A stretch of DNA of 64,000 nt from Umezawaea beigongshangensis (GCF_016464305.1 NZ_JAEIOJ010000003.1:248001-312000); one strand, 5' to 3'; shown: positions 41,159-49,963, numbered from the stretch's first letter. The notes: generated from the letters alone by a model not told the origin. A program made the numbers and translations.

Positions 41159-42127
41159 ATGACTCTCGTCCTCAACTACGCGGCGCGCAGCGACCGAGGT
41201 CTGGTCCGCTCCAACAACCAGGACTCCGCGTACGCGGGTCAGTACCTCCTCGCGGTCGCCGACGGCATGGGCGGCTACGCGGGTGGTGAGGTCGCGAGCA
41301 AGGTCGTCATCGCCGCGCTCGCGCTCCTCGACGAGAACGAGCCGGGCGAGGACCTCCTCGACCAGCTGCGCGACGCGACGCGCGCGGGCAACGGCGCCAT
41401 CGCCGACCTGGTGGACATCGACCCCGAGCTCGACGGCATGGGCACGACGCTGTCGGCCGTCCTGTTCACCGGCAGCCGCATCGGCCTGGTGCACATCGGC
41501 GACTCGCGCGTCTACCTGCTGCGGGGCGGCACGTTCTCCCAGATCACCCACGACGACTCGTTCGTGCAGTCGCTCGTGGACGAGGGGCGCATCACGCAGG
41601 ACGAGGCGGCGGTCCACCCGCAGCGGTCGCTGCTGATCAAGGCGCTCACCGGGTACGAGGTCGAGCCGAAGCTGACGATCCGCGAGGCGAGGGCGGGGGA
41701 CAGGTACCTGCTGTGCTCCGACGGCCTGTCCGGCGTCGTCGCGCCCGAGATGCTGAGCGAGGTCATCCGCACCCCGGACCGCCAGGCGTGCGCCGACCGG
41801 CTCATCGAGCTGGCGCTGGAGGGCGGCGGCCCGGACAACGTGACCGTCATCGTGGCCGACGTCGTGGAGAAGCCCGACGAGCCGCAGCAGCACGCCGGCA
41901 ACGGGACGCGCCCCGGCACGCTGCGCCCGGTCGACGCCGACGGGCCGCAGACCGGCCCGATCTCGATCATCCGCGATCACCAGCTCCAGCAGGCGCAGCA
42001 CCCGCACGACCAGCAGCGGAGCGGCGGCAGGGGGAAGCTCGTGCTGATCCTCGTGCTCGTGCTCCTGCTGCTGATCGCCGGTGGTGCCGTCGCGGCCTGG
42101 TACTTCCTGCTCGGCGGCAACGCCTGA
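41159..42127 (+). CDS. PP2C-type Ser/Thr phosphatase, PstP paralogue
   Basis: A 322-aa protein. The PP2C catalytic domain (residues 1-240) has metal motifs NNQDSAYAG, VADGMGG, DGMGTTLSAVLF, HIGDSRVYLLR and GGGPDNVTVIV. A His/Gln-rich linker, one TM helix near the C terminus (LVLILVLVLLLLIAGGAVAAWYFLLG) and almost no extracytoplasmic part follow. The first 130 residues are very close to the PstP encoded at 57393-58823, including MTLVLxYAARSDRGLVRSNNQDS. Probably a duplicated phosphatase in the PknA/PknB circuit; targets unknown. No strong Shine-Dalgarno. Confidence 0.92.
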   Translation: MTLVLNYAARSDRGLVRSNNQDSAYAGQYLLAVADGMGGYAGGEVASKVVIAALALLDENEPGEDLLDQLRDATRAGNGAIADLVDIDPELDGMGTTLSAVLFTGSRIGLVHIGDSRVYLLRGGTFSQITHDDSFVQSLVDEGRITQDEAAVHPQRSLLIKALTGYEVEPKLTIREARAGDRYLLCSDGLSGVVAPEMLSEVIRTPDRQACADRLIELALEGGGPDNVTVIVADVVEKPDEPQQHAGNGTRPGTLRPVDADGPQTGPISIIRDHQLQQAQHPHDQQRSGGRGKLVLILVLVLLLLIAGGAVAAWYFLLGGNA

Positions 42128-42161
42128 CGTCGTCGTCGGCGTGCTCGCCCGGCCCGGCCGG

Positions 42162-42581
42162 TCAGGCGGGCTGAGGCACCCGCGTCTCGGTCCGGCGAGC
42201 GGCGACGACGTTGTCGAGCGCCCACACGCCGGGGCCGGTGAACGCGATCAGCACGAACGCCCAGGCGAACAGCGTCGAGGTCTCGCCGCCGTTCTCGATC
42301 GGCAGCAGGCCCTGCGGCTGGTGCACCACGAAGTAGGCGTACGCCATGGAGCCCGACGCCAGGAGCGCCGCTCCGCGCGTGCCCAGGCCCAGGACGACCA
42401 GCCCACCGCAGACGACCTGGATCACCGCGGCCCAGCCGCTGGGCCAGGTGGTGAACGGAACGGCCGCCTTGGCGCCCAGGACGCCGAAGAGCGTCTTCAC
42501 GCCGTGGATCACGAACAGGCCGCCCACGACGACGCGGAACAGGGCGAGCACGTGGTCACGGCCGCGGTCCAAGAAGTCCAT
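42162..42581 (-). CDS. DoxX family membrane protein
   Basis: A 139-aa protein of four TM helices with the DoxX pattern ALFRVVVGGLFVIHGVKTLFG and a GLGTRGAALLASGSMAYAYFVVH segment. Related mycobacterial DoxX-type proteins act in membrane thiol-redox complexes; no such partners are in the window. ATG at 42581 with GAGGA. Convergent with the PP2C paralogue. Confidence 0.85.
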   Translation of the reverse strand: MDFLDRGRDHVLALFRVVVGGLFVIHGVKTLFGVLGAKAAVPFTTWPSGWAAVIQVVCGGLVVLGLGTRGAALLASGSMAYAYFVVHQPQGLLPIENGGETSTLFAWAFVLIAFTGPGVWALDNVVAARRTETRVPQPA

Positions 42582-42701
42582 GTCTTTCGTCCTCACTGTG
42601 CAGGGGGGGTGCGGTGAGGACAAGTTAGCCGTGGTCACGGTGCGCGATCGCGTCGTGACGCTGTCGATTGCCTATGGATCTTCTGGTTGACTGTCCGCGC
42701 C

Positions 42702-43250
42702 ATGATTCGCGTCTCACGAGTCCTGCCGTCCCTGCTGTTGCTCGGTGTCGTCGCCGCATGCGGCTCGACCGGAACCGAAGCCCAGTCGGCCCCGCAGGCC
42801 ACCCCCAGAGCAGAGCAGTCCACCAGCCGGGCACCGGAGGGTCCGCCCCCGGCTCCGGAACCCGTCGCCGACGGGCCCTGTCCCTACCTCGACACCGGGT
42901 TCGTCGCGGAGAAGAACGGCCAGCTCGTGCCGAAGGTGCGGCTGTCGGCGGACGAACCCACGCCGACGTGCTTCTTCTACGCCAGCGCCACGGAGGTCCA
43001 GCTCACCGTGCGCGTGTACGAGGGCGAGGCCGCGGTGGCGAAGTCCGTCGTGGACGAGGCCGCGCCGATCGCCGACTCGAACCCCGCGAAGGCGCCGGCC
43101 GGGTGGGAGGGCGGTTCGCTGGCCACCGGTGCGGGCGCGGTCTACGCGGTCGCGAAGGGCGGCTCCGCCGTGGTCGTCACGAGCAACCAGAAGCAGACCG
43201 TCAAGCCCAAGCAGATCGCCGAGGAGGCGATCACCAACCTGGGGCTGTGA
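42702..43250 (+). CDS. Lipoprotein with DUF2020-like domain
   Basis: A 182-aa protein with a signal peptide ending in a lipobox LGVVAAC (Cys about residue 20), a Pro/Ala/Ser-rich spacer, then a compact domain starting CPYLDTGFVAEKNGQLVP and containing a second Cys (TPTCFFYASA). The C-terminal part TVKPKQIAEEAITNLGL is typical of DUF2020 proteins. Anchored outside the membrane; function unknown. Confidence 0.78.
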   Translation: MIRVSRVLPSLLLLGVVAACGSTGTEAQSAPQATPRAEQSTSRAPEGPPPAPEPVADGPCPYLDTGFVAEKNGQLVPKVRLSADEPTPTCFFYASATEVQLTVRVYEGEAAVAKSVVDEAAPIADSNPAKAPAGWEGGSLATGAGAVYAVAKGGSAVVVTSNQKQTVKPKQIAEEAITNLGL

Positions 43251-43282
43251 TCACCGGCGCACCGCTGTTCGGGCACGCCACA

Positions 43283-43311
43283 GCGCCGCGGTGCGCATCG
43301 CACCGCGGCGC
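43283..43311. terminator. Bidirectional terminator
   Basis: Perfect 12-bp stem GCGCCGCGGTGC with a GCATC loop between convergent genes. Confidence 0.6.
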
Positions 43312-43332
43312 CGCCGACCCGGCACGCCGGGC

Positions 43333-44058
43333 TCAGATCTGGCGGTCCGTCACCTGGCCGTTGCGCGCGCCCTGGCTCTCCTGGACGTCGACCACCTCGA
43401 CGACCTCGTCCTCGGCCACGACGACCACGTCGGCGGTCGCCGGAGTGGTGGGCGCGTCCTCGTCGTGCAGGTGGATCTCCTCCGGGCGACGCGTGAGCGC
43501 CACGTAACCGGCGACGACACCGGCCACCAGGAGACCGAGCACCCACGGCCAGCGGCGGGGCTGCTGCGGCTCGACGGAGCTGGCGAAGTCCTTGCGGGCC
43601 TTCTTCGCGGCCTTGCGGAGCTCCTTGGCCCTGCCCTTGGCCTGCTTGCGGGTCAGCTGCGCGCTCCTGCCGACCTCCTTGCGGACCTCCTCGGCCCTGC
43701 TGAGCAGGTCGGCACGCGTGGCAGTGGTCTTCTTGGCGAACTGCTTGCGCTGCTTCGCGAGCTTCTTGCGCGACTTGCGGGTCGACTTCTCGAACTCCTC
43801 GGCCTTCCCGGCGAGGAGGTCGGCGCGCTCGGCGAGCACGCTGCGCACGGAGTCAGCGGTCACGCCGCGCTCCGCGAGCTTGTGCTCCGCGCGCGCAGCG
43901 ACCTGGGCCGCAGCATCGGCACTGACCTGACCTGCGCGAACAGCCTGGATTCTGGCGGCGCGAAGTCCTGTGCCCACCGCCTTTCCCACCGACTCCCCCG
44001 CTCGGGTCATGACCTCTACCTCGTCCATCCTGTGCTCCGAAAGCTGCCGGTCAGTCAT
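43333..44058 (-). CDS. CwsA-position membrane protein
   Basis: A 241-aa protein. A long charged helical N-terminal part (residues about 20-155, rich in Lys/Arg/Ala, coiled-coil-like) is followed by one TM helix (WPWVLGLLVAGVVAGYVAL, residues about 172-190) and an acidic tail (VVVVAEDEVVEVVDV). It lies between the gyrA/tRNA block and ppiA, where mycobacteria carry cwsA (Rv0008c), and shares its cytoplasmic-helix/TM layout, but sequence homology is not evident. ATG with AGGAGAGG. Confidence 0.75.
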   Translation of the reverse strand: MTDRQLSEHRMDEVEVMTRAGESVGKAVGTGLRAARIQAVRAGQVSADAAAQVAARAEHKLAERGVTADSVRSVLAERADLLAGKAEEFEKSTRKSRKKLAKQRKQFAKKTTATRADLLSRAEEVRKEVGRSAQLTRKQAKGRAKELRKAAKKARKDFASSVEPQQPRRWPWVLGLLVAGVVAGYVALTRRPEEIHLHDEDAPTTPATADVVVVAEDEVVEVVDVQESQGARNGQVTDRQI

Positions 44059-44123
44059 GTCCTCTCCTGTACCCCGTACTGCCCCTCCCCGAACATCCGG
44101 GCCGGTAGTGGCACGATGGTGGG

Positions 44124-44672
44124 GTGGCTGACAGCAACGAATCCTTCGTCGGGACCAAGGTGACGGCGACTCTGCACACCTCGCAGGGCGACATCCGCGT
44201 GAACCTCTTCCCCGACCACGCTCCCAAGACGGTGGCGAACTTCGTCGGTCTGGCCGAGGGGACCAAGGAGTACTCCGAACCCAACGCCAGGGGCGAGCAG
44301 AGCGGTCCGTTCTACGACGGGTCCATCTTCCACCGCGTCATCGACGGCTTCATGCTCCAGGCGGGTGACCCCACGGGCACCGGCCGCGGTGGCCCCGGCT
44401 ACCGCTTCGCCGACGAGTTCCACCCGGAACTCCAGTTCAACAAGCCCTACCTGCTGGCGATGGCGAACGCGGGCCCGAACACCAACGGCTCGCAGTTCTT
44501 CATCACGGTGGCGCCGACGACGTGGCTGAACTTCAAGCACACGATCTTCGGCGAGGTCGCCGACCAGGAGTCGCGCGCGGTCGTGGACGCGATCGGCTCC
44601 ACGCCGACCGCGTCCGGTGACCGTCCCGTCAACGACGTGGTGATCGAGAAGCTCTCGATCGAGCGGGCCTGA
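44124..44672 (+). CDS. ppiA: Peptidyl-prolyl cis-trans isomerase (cyclophilin)
   Basis: A 182-aa cytoplasmic cyclophilin with FHRVIDGFMLQAGDPTGTGRGGPGYRFADEF and NGSQFFITVAPTTWLNFKHTIFGEV, covering the active-site Arg, Gln, Phe and His. No signal peptide. Equivalent to Rv0009. GTG start. Confidence 0.96.
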   Translation: MADSNESFVGTKVTATLHTSQGDIRVNLFPDHAPKTVANFVGLAEGTKEYSEPNARGEQSGPFYDGSIFHRVIDGFMLQAGDPTGTGRGGPGYRFADEFHPELQFNKPYLLAMANAGPNTNGSQFFITVAPTTWLNFKHTIFGEVADQESRAVVDAIGSTPTASGDRPVNDVVIEKLSIERA

Positions 44673-44682
44673 CCGCGGCGCG

Positions 44683-45618
44683 TTGACCAACTCGCCAGTT
44701 CCCCCCGGTGAGCCGGTCGGGGCGCGGCCGGAACTGCCGGCCTGCGCACGTCATCCCGACCGGCCCACCGGGCTGCGCTGCACGAGGTGCGAGCGTCCGG
44801 CGTGCCCGGACTGCCTGCGCGAGGCGTCGGTGGGCTACCAGTGCGTGGACTGCGTCCGCGAGGGGCAGCGCACCGTGCGCCGTCCCACCACCGTCGCGGG
44901 AGGCCGGGTCACCGGCACACCGCTGGTGACACCGGTGCTGATGGCGCTGAACGTGATCGTGTTCGTGATCACCGCTGCCCAGGCGGGCAGCGTCGGCGAC
45001 AACCAGGACTCGTCGCTGTTCAACACCTGGACCCTGCTGCCGCCCGCCGTGGCGAACGGCGAGTTCTGGCGGTTGCTCACGTCGGGCTTCCTGCACTTCG
45101 GGCCCGCGCACCTGGTGCTGAACATGCTGGCGCTGTGGATGCTGGGCCGTGAGCTGGAGCCGGTGCTCGGCCGCGTGCGCTTCTCGGCGGTCTACCTGCT
45201 GTCGCTGCTCGGCGGCGGTGTGACGGCCTACGTGTTCGGCGCGGCGTTCAGCAACGTCGCCGGCGCGTCCGGAGCGATCTTCGGCCTGATGGGAGCCATG
45301 CTGGTCGTGCTGCTCCGGCGCAGGTCCAGCCCCGGCCCGGTCATGACGATCATCGCCTTGAACGTGTTCATCAGCATCACCGTGCCGGGCATCTCGCTGC
45401 TCGGGCACCTCGGCGGGCTGGTGGTGGGCGCGCTGGTGACCGCGGGTCTGCTCTACGCGCCCCGCGAGCGGCGGAACGCCTGGCAGGCGGGGGCGGTCGT
45501 GGCACTGCTGCTGGTGCTGCTGTCGCTCGTGCCCGTGCGCAACGCGCAGCTGCTCGACGCGGGACTGCACGTCGTCCCGTGCCGGGACGGCGTCCACGTC
45601 TGCATCGGCGTCCGCTAG
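44683..45618 (+). CDS. Rhomboid intramembrane serine protease with zinc finger
   Basis: A 311-aa protein. A cytoplasmic zinc-binding region (CARHPDRPTGLRCTRCERPACPDC...CVDC, residues 21-57, B-box-like) is followed by six or so TM helices. The catalytic dyad is Ser196 in GASGAIFG and His242 in LLGHLGG, with Asn147 in HLVLNMLAL for the oxyanion. It cleaves TM substrates that are unknown here. The start is a TTG at 44683, 10 nt after ppiA, without clear Shine-Dalgarno; a GTG at 44708 is out of this frame. Confidence 0.92.
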   Translation: MTNSPVPPGEPVGARPELPACARHPDRPTGLRCTRCERPACPDCLREASVGYQCVDCVREGQRTVRRPTTVAGGRVTGTPLVTPVLMALNVIVFVITAAQAGSVGDNQDSSLFNTWTLLPPAVANGEFWRLLTSGFLHFGPAHLVLNMLALWMLGRELEPVLGRVRFSAVYLLSLLGGGVTAYVFGAAFSNVAGASGAIFGLMGAMLVVLLRRRSSPGPVMTIIALNVFISITVPGISLLGHLGGLVVGALVTAGLLYAPRERRNAWQAGAVVALLLVLLSLVPVRNAQLLDAGLHVVPCRDGVHVCIGVR

Positions 45619-45638
45619 GCCGCCGCACCCGGTCCGGA

Positions 45639-45666
45639 GCGGGCCCGTCCACGCGGACGGGCCCGC
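45639..45666. terminator. Bidirectional terminator after rhomboid gene
   Basis: Perfect 12-bp stem GCGGGCCCGTCC with an ACGC loop between convergent genes. Confidence 0.65.
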
Positions 45667-45675
45667 CCCGGGTCG

Positions 45676-46086
45676 TCAAGGGCGCAGGGCGTGCAGCACG
45701 TCCGCCACCTCGACCGGGTCCGTGCCGAGGTCCAGACGGGTGAGCACGACCAGGTGCTCGTCCTCACCGCTGCGGCAGTCCAGCTCCAGGCTCTGCGAGT
45801 CACGGCCGAGGCGGCGGCTGTGGACCAGGCGCACCGTCACGTCGTGCCACGGCCAGTGCCGCCGGCCGGTGAGACCGCGCACGGCGAGGCCCGTGTCGTC
45901 GGTCGCGAGGCGGGGTCGCGCGATCGTGCCGTACAGGGCCAGGAACAGCAGCAGTGCCGCGGCGAGGCCCAGGATCAGCCGTCCGGTGTTCTCCTCGGCG
46001 AGCACGGCCAGCGCCAGCGCCACGACGCCACCCGCCCACGCCGTGCCCACCGCGCCGCTCTGCGGCGACCAGTTCGTCGGTGTCAC
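45676..46086 (-). CDS. PH-domain membrane protein
   Basis: A 136-aa protein with two TM helices (AVGTAWAGGVVALALAVLAEE, LILGLAAALLLFLALYGTIA) and a C-terminal PH-like (bPH2/DUF2581) segment: LAVRGLTGRRHWPWHDVTVRLVHSRR...LELDCRSGEDEHLVVLTRLDLG. The position matches Rv0010c. GTG with GGGAGG upstream. Function unknown; its upstream region carries DnaA boxes. Confidence 0.85.
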   Translation of the reverse strand: MTPTNWSPQSGAVGTAWAGGVVALALAVLAEENTGRLILGLAAALLLFLALYGTIARPRLATDDTGLAVRGLTGRRHWPWHDVTVRLVHSRRLGRDSQSLELDCRSGEDEHLVVLTRLDLGTDPVEVADVLHALRP

Positions 46087-46130
46087 GTCGTCGATCCTCC
46101 CGCACTCCGGCGACCGCGGACGCCCCGGAC

Positions 46131-46201
46131 TGTGGACAACCGGAGCCCCGGACCGGCGCTTGTGCAACTTCTCGCAAAGTTGTCCACAGGAGTTGTCCCC
46201 A
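46131..46201. promoter_or_regulatory. DnaA-box cluster between PH-domain gene and crgA
   Basis: TGTGGACAA (46131-46139) and TTGTCCACA (46180-46188) are perfect inverse copies of the actinobacterial DnaA box; TTGTCCCCA (46193-46201) is a third, weaker one. A 6-bp hairpin (CAACTT/AAGTTG) lies between. The 236-nt gap 46087-46322 holds no gene. Confidence 0.7.
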
Positions 46202-46322
46202 CTGGGGATGAGTTGCACGCGTGTGGTTCGGTGACGCGCGAGTGGACGGGAGAGGACGCGGGGTGAACGCGGAGCGGCCCGGACGTGGGGACGTCCGGGC
46301 CGGTGAGCACGACGGGTGAGGG

Positions 46323-46589
46323 CTACCGCCAGCGCATCGTCATGAGGAGGCCGACGATCATCAGCGCGAAGCCGATCGCGAAGTTCCAGGAACCGAGTTC
46401 CATCATGACCGGGATCTTCTCGCCGGCGATGTAGTTCACGACGAGCCACGCGAGGCCGAGCAGCATCACGCCCAGCATCACCGCCACGTACACCGGGTGG
46501 GACGGCCCCGCGGCCTTCACCTTCACGGGCGTGCGACGGTCGGACGGAGCGGTGTACACGGCCTTCTTGCGGACCTTGGACTTCGGCAT
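46323..46589 (-). CDS. crgA: Cell division protein CrgA
   Basis: An 88-aa protein: basic N terminus ([15 protein letters not shown]), then two TM helices ([23 protein letters not shown] and [19 protein letters not shown]) as in Rv0011c and Streptomyces CrgA. It coordinates septum formation and interacts with FtsZ and PBPs. ATG at 46589 with GAGGA. Confidence 0.95.
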   Translation of the reverse strand: MPKSKVRKKAVYTAPSDRRTPVKVKAAGPSHPVYVAVMLGVMLLGLAWLVVNYIAGEKIPVMMELGSWNFAIGFALMIVGLLMTMRWR

Positions 46590-46735
46590 GCTGTCCTCGC
46601 CTGACGATGAATGTCCCCAGTGGCGCCAGTTTACGCTCACTGCCGGATGAACACGTTAACGTAGCGGAGGGGCGCAGCGAACCACGTGCAGACCCGCATC
46701 CTTCGCATTCACACTCTGGTCGGGAGGTTCTTCCG

Positions 46736-48376
46736 GTGAGTCACGACCCGCCGCCTCCTCCGAGAGGCGGCCAGCCGGGGCATCCGCCGCGCCCCCAGCG
46801 CCCGTCCCCCGAGGCTCCGCCCGCGCCTCACCAGGAAGAGCAGCAGGTGGCGCCGCCGTCGTCGCAGGCCGGGCCGCGCCCGGTGCAGGGTCCTCCGGGA
46901 GCCGGTCCCCGGCCGGGGCCGTACCCGCCCGCCGGACCCCAGCAGGGCCGCCCCGCGCCGCGCCCGCACCCGGGCCTCCGGCCGCAGGGACCGCAGGGAG
47001 CGCCGTTCGCGCCCGGCGCCGCTCCACCCGCCGGGCCGAACACCCCCGCGGGCGGCACCCGGCGCAGCGCCCCTCCGGCTCCGGGAACACCACCGGGAGG
47101 CACCCCGGCTGGAGGTGCCCAGGTGGGAGGCACCCCGGCGGGAGGTGTGCCGGTGACCGGTGCGCCCGGCCGGCGGCCGTCCCCGTCCCCGGCCGGCGGT
47201 CCGCCCCGGCGGCCTCCGACGCCGCAGGGCTCCCCGGTCGCCGACCGGCTCGGCGGTGCCCCGCGCTCGGCCGCGGACGCCCCGACCGAGCGGGTCCGGG
47301 CGCGCGCGGTCGCGCCCCCCGTCGAGCCGACGCAGTTCGCCAAGCCCGTGTTCACCGGCAGCCTGCCGCCCGCGGCGGCGACGCGCCCGCCGCAGCGCCC
47401 GGCGCCGCCGGTCCGCCCCCGGACGATCGACGCGCAGACCGTGGTCATCCCCCGAGTGGGTGAAGATCGCGACGCGCAGAACCTCCACGGCGTCGCGGAC
47501 GCCGACGACGAGTACGACGTCGGCGACGAGGACGCCGTGGCCGCACGCGAGCACCCGGAGGACGGCATCGGCCGCAAGGCCGTGCGCGGGATCGGCGAAC
47601 TGCTGATCACGGCCGGTCTCGTCGTGCTGCTGTTCGTCGTCTACGAGGTCTACGTCACCGACCTCGTGTCCGCGGGCAAGCAGGACGACGTGACCGCGGC
47701 CCTGGACGACCAGTGGGGCGCCAACACCGTCGACGGAGCCCAGCGCGAGGCGAAGTACGAGCTGATCGAGGGCTCGGCGTTCGCGAAGATCTACATCCCG
47801 GTGTTCGGTCCCGACTACAAGTTCTCCATCGTCGAGGGCACCACGGACGCGGACCTGGAGGTCGGTCCCGGTCACTACGTGGGCACGGCGCTGCCCGGCG
47901 AGCCCGGCAACTTCGCCGTCGCCGGTCACCGCGTCGGCAAGGGCTCCCCGTTCAACGACCTCGACCTGCTCAACTCCTGCGACGCGGTCGTCGTGGAGAC
48001 GCAGACCGGCTGGTTCGTCTACCGGGTGCTGCCGATGGAGGGCGAGGAGCAGGGCTGGGCCGAGGGCAGGGGCCGCAGCGAGAAGTGCGCGAACGTCGCG
48101 CCGATGAAGGACCCGGCGCAGCCCGGCGGCGGCCCGTACGCGCAGACCGTCGGCCAGGAGATCGTCTCGCCCAAGCAGGGCGAGGTGATCAACCCGATCC
48201 CCCACTACGAGGGAGAGGTCCCGGTCACGCAGCAGGCGTCGCTGCTGACCCTCACCACCTGCCACCCGCGGTTCTCCGACAAGGAGCGCCTGATCATCCA
48301 CGCGACGCTGGTCAAGCAGTGGGAGAAGAACCCCGACAAGCCCACCGAGACGCCCCCCGAGCTGGAGGAGTCCTGA
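46736..48376 (+). CDS. Class E sortase
   Basis: A 546-aa protein with a very long Pro/Gly/Ala-rich cytoplasmic N-terminal part (residues 1-240), one TM helix (GELLITAGLVVLLFVVYEVYV, near 292-312) and an extracytoplasmic sortase domain. The catalytic triad fits H398 (AVAGHR), C509 (LTTCHP) and R518 (KERLII). Class E sortases attach surface proteins with LAXTG-type signals in high-GC Gram-positives; such substrates are not in this window. The position corresponds to Rv0012. GTG with GGGAGG; the next small gene overlaps its stop by 1 nt. Confidence 0.9.
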   Translation: MSHDPPPPPRGGQPGHPPRPQRPSPEAPPAPHQEEQQVAPPSSQAGPRPVQGPPGAGPRPGPYPPAGPQQGRPAPRPHPGLRPQGPQGAPFAPGAAPPAGPNTPAGGTRRSAPPAPGTPPGGTPAGGAQVGGTPAGGVPVTGAPGRRPSPSPAGGPPRRPPTPQGSPVADRLGGAPRSAADAPTERVRARAVAPPVEPTQFAKPVFTGSLPPAAATRPPQRPAPPVRPRTIDAQTVVIPRVGEDRDAQNLHGVADADDEYDVGDEDAVAAREHPEDGIGRKAVRGIGELLITAGLVVLLFVVYEVYVTDLVSAGKQDDVTAALDDQWGANTVDGAQREAKYELIEGSAFAKIYIPVFGPDYKFSIVEGTTDADLEVGPGHYVGTALPGEPGNFAVAGHRVGKGSPFNDLDLLNSCDAVVVETQTGWFVYRVLPMEGEEQGWAEGRGRSEKCANVAPMKDPAQPGGGPYAQTVGQEIVSPKQGEVINPIPHYEGEVPVTQQASLLTLTTCHPRFSDKERLIIHATLVKQWEKNPDKPTETPPELEES

Positions 48377-48531
48377 TGTACGAGTGGATCTGGCGGCACC
48401 TGCCGGGGCCGCTCGCGCTGCGCGTGGTCGAGGCGCTCCTGCTGGTCGCCGTCGTCGTGACGCTGCTGATGTTCGTGGTGTTCCCGTGGGCGGAGCCGCT
48501 GCTGCCGTTCAACAACGTCACCACCGAGTAG
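48376..48531 (+). CDS. Small single-pass membrane protein next to sortase
   Basis: A 51-aa protein starting MYEWIWRHLPGP, with one TM helix (LRVVEALLLVAVVVTLLMFVVFPW) and a short outside tail ending FNNVTTE. The ATG overlaps the sortase stop (TGATG), so it is translationally coupled. Small proteins of this kind accompany sortases in actinomycetes; function unknown. Confidence 0.8.
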   Translation: MYEWIWRHLPGPLALRVVEALLLVAVVVTLLMFVVFPWAEPLLPFNNVTTE

Positions 48532-48552
48532 TCACCACCGAGCAGACCCCCG

Positions 48553-48599
48553 CGCGACACGAGCCCGCCCCCGAGGACCGGGGGCGGGCTCGTGTCGCG
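48553..48599. terminator. Terminator between sortase operon and ferredoxin reductase
   Basis: Perfect 21-bp stem (CGCGACACGAGCCCGCCCCC...) with an AGGAC loop. Confidence 0.75.
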
Positions 48600-48609
48600 T
48601 TTCGGCGGG

Positions 48610-49953
48610 TCAGGAGTGGGAGATCGAGAGCATCGTGTCGCGGTCGACGACCTTCACGCGCTCGCGGCCCTCGGCGGCGCCGAGGGAGAGCTCGTGCTGG
48701 TCGAGCTTGGCCCAGCCCTCCAGGGTGGTGAAGGGCACGCCGCGCTGGGTGAGGAACTGCACGATCGCGTCCGGGTCGTCCTGCACGGGCGGCACGAGGT
48801 CCGGCACGTCCGCGAGGAGGCTGGTGATCGTCTCCAGCGCGTCGCCCTTGGTGTGGCCGATGAGGCCGATGGGTCCGCGCTTGATCCAGCCGGTGACGTA
48901 GACGCCGGGCAGCGCCTGCTCGTCCAGGTCCAGCACGCGTCCCGCCCGGTGCGGCACGGTGCCCGACGCGTGGTCGAACGGCAGGTCGGCCAGCTGCGTG
49001 CTGAGGTAGCCCACGGCGCGGTACACGGCCTGCACGTCCCAGTCGTGGAACTCGCCGGTGCCGCGCACGTCGCCGGTGCCGGTCAGCTCGGTCACCTCGG
49101 TGCGCAGACCGGTCACGCGCTCGTCGCCGAGGACCTCGACGGGGGCGTGCAGGAAGTGCAGGTGCAGGCGGCGCTGACGGGTGCCCGGATCGCGCATCGC
49201 CCACTCCTGGAGCGTCTTCACGACCATCTCGACCTGCTTGTTCGAGCGGATCGACGCCATGCTGGCCTCGTCGAACTCGATGCCCTCGGGGTGGACGATC
49301 ACCTCGACGTTGGGGGAGTGGTCCAGCTCGCGCAGCTCCAGCGGCGTGAACTTCGCCTGGGCGGGGCCGCGGCGGCCGAAGACGTGCACGTCGGTGACCG
49401 GGCTGGCCTTGAGGCCCTGGTAGACGTTGTCCGGGATCTCGGTGGTGAGCAGCTCGTCGGCGGTCTTCGCGAGGATGCGGGCCACGTCGAGAGCGACGTT
49501 GCCGACGCCGAGGACGGCCACGCTGCTGGCGTCCAGCGGCCACGTGCGCGGCACGTCCGGGTGACCGTCGTACCAGGAGACGAAGTCGGCCGCGCCGTAG
49601 CTGCCGGGCAGGTCGATGCCGGGGACGTCGAGCGGACGGTCCTTGTGCGCGCCGGTGGAGAAGATCACCGCGTCGTAGAACTCGCGCAGGTCGTCGAGCT
49701 TCAGGTCGACGCCGTACTCGACGTTGCCGAAGAGGCGGATGTTCGGGCGGTCGAGCACGCGCTGCAACGCGCCCACGATGCCCTTGATGCGCGGGTGGTC
49801 GGGCGCCACGCCGTAGCGGACGAGACCGTGCGGCGCGGGCAGCTTCTCGAACAGGTCGACGCTGACCGGGACGTCCGACTTGGCGAGGATGTCGGCCGCG
49901 TAGGTGCCGGCCGGGCCAGCGCCGACGACGGCGACGCGGAGAGTACGACTCAT
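48610..49953 (-). CDS. fprA: FAD-dependent ferredoxin/adrenodoxin-type NADP reductase
   Basis: A 447-aa flavoenzyme of the adrenodoxin-reductase class. FAD motif VAVVGAGPAGTYAADIL, then LPAPHGLVRYGVAPDHP, NADP fold VAVLGVGNVALDVARIL, FGRRGPAQAKFT and C-terminal GVYVTGWIKRGPIGLIGHTKGDA, all as in M. tuberculosis FprA. It passes electrons from NADPH to ferredoxin and on to P450s or Fe-S clients. The ATG at 49953 lies 7 nt from TAAAGT (-10), which is covered by an iron box. Confidence 0.93.
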   Translation of the reverse strand: MSRTLRVAVVGAGPAGTYAADILAKSDVPVSVDLFEKLPAPHGLVRYGVAPDHPRIKGIVGALQRVLDRPNIRLFGNVEYGVDLKLDDLREFYDAVIFSTGAHKDRPLDVPGIDLPGSYGAADFVSWYDGHPDVPRTWPLDASSVAVLGVGNVALDVARILAKTADELLTTEIPDNVYQGLKASPVTDVHVFGRRGPAQAKFTPLELRELDHSPNVEVIVHPEGIEFDEASMASIRSNKQVEMVVKTLQEWAMRDPGTRQRRLHLHFLHAPVEVLGDERVTGLRTEVTELTGTGDVRGTGEFHDWDVQAVYRAVGYLSTQLADLPFDHASGTVPHRAGRVLDLDEQALPGVYVTGWIKRGPIGLIGHTKGDALETITSLLADVPDLVPPVQDDPDAIVQFLTQRGVPFTTLEGWAKLDQHELSLGAAEGRERVKVVDRDTMLSISHS

Positions 49954-49963
49954 GGGAAATACT

